From Salvia splendens (taxonomy: Eukaryota > Streptophyta > Magnoliopsida > Lamiales > Lamiaceae): a stretch of 64,000 nucleotides of DNA. The position numbers and the translations under genes were made by a program. Where the stretch lies: positions 2,046,001 to 2,110,000 of the forward strand of contig NC_056043.1 in NCBI RefSeq assembly GCF_004379255.2, read 5' to 3'. Positions 63,758 to 64,000 of the stretch are shown piece after piece. Position 1 is the stretch's first letter, and each line of letters begins with the position of its first letter. The notes under the pieces are model-generated. The model made no database searches and was not told the origin of the DNA. It was given only the letters and a program-made list of their open reading frames with translations.

Positions 63758-64000
63758 TCAACGTTTCTTGCAACACAAATATCGTAGCACGTGAGCCCAC
63801 GTAAAACCAATCGTCGAACAACCAAACCCGACCGCCAGCCACTTCCATTCCCACAAACGATCCCTCTGTAGACCTCTAATTCTTCCCTCCAATTGCTCAA
63901 TCTTCTTCTTCAAAGCCTTGTTTTCTACCACTTTCTCCTTCTCATACAACTGCTCCGTCTTCTCCTTCACCGCCTTCACGATTTCCAAACTCTCCTCGAA
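63758..64000 (-). CDS. 3' end of a coiled-coil protein with C-terminal membrane segment (partial)
   Basis: The minus-strand frame is open from the window edge to a stop at 63758 and gives at least 80 residues. It begins FEESLEIVKAVKEKTEQLYEK, continues as a coiled coil (KALKKKIEQLEGRIRGLQRD), and ends in a likely membrane segment (WKWLAVGFGCSTIGFTWAHVL) with a basic tail, CCKKR. The real start lies outside the window. I do not recognise the family; the layout suggests a tail-anchored protein. Confidence 0.6.
   Translation of the reverse strand, partial: FEESLEIVKAVKEKTEQLYEKEKVVENKALKKKIEQLEGRIRGLQRDRLWEWKWLAVGFGCSTIGFTWAHVLRYLCCKKR

Overview
The window is nuclear DNA from a flowering plant, almost certainly a eudicot and possibly an asterid (weak inference). 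The signs are multi-exon genes with GT-AG introns, AT-rich intergenic DNA, and recognisable plant families: F-box/FBA, PDF1, GAUT15, an AGAMOUS-type MADS gene, HVA22 and XTH. Plant-type transposable elements are dense.

Layout. 0.5-25.5 kb is a decaying F-box cluster: two intact genes (7238-8479 and 10198-11460, minus strand) and five broken copies. One broken copy (12843-25462) has been split by a SINE, a copia-type solo LTR and an 11.1-kb Ty3/gypsy element of the Tat/Retand type (13651-24751). The two 599-bp LTRs of that element look identical, its target duplication is perfect, and its gag-protease and pol frames are intact. It also carries spliced-looking antisense genes downstream of pol. 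25.5-29.7 kb is gene-poor and holds MITEs. 29.7-35.2 kb holds a PDF1-like epidermal cell-wall protein gene and an alpha/beta-hydrolase gene. 35.6-36.4 kb is a PIF/Harbinger deletion derivative. 38.9-46.6 kb holds GAUT15 (plus strand) and a C-class AGAMOUS-subfamily MADS gene (minus strand), which converge. 46.9-49.8 kb holds a degenerate triple repeat split by a second Harbinger derivative, and a complete 411-bp TRIM retrotransposon. 52.6-54.6 kb is a hAT-transposase-like gene that looks domesticated. 56.4-57.8 kb holds a SINE, a wrecked exopolygalacturonase gene and a tRNA-Ser-like sequence. 58.3-63.0 kb holds an HVA22 gene and an XTH gene. The right edge cuts a small coiled-coil/membrane protein gene.

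How genes relate. PDF1, GAUT15, XTH and the polygalacturonase remnant all concern the cell wall, but they are ordinary neighbours and no operon-like unit is implied. The most unusual points are an amber stop between gag-protease and pol in a TMV-like leaky context, the antisense gene set of the same element, an F-box start codon that seems to lie inside an old MITE, a GC-AG intron and a CCAAT-rich module in the MADS gene, and a SINE lying directly upstream of the PDF1 TATA box. All exon models come from reading splice signals and frame; none is checked against transcripts.
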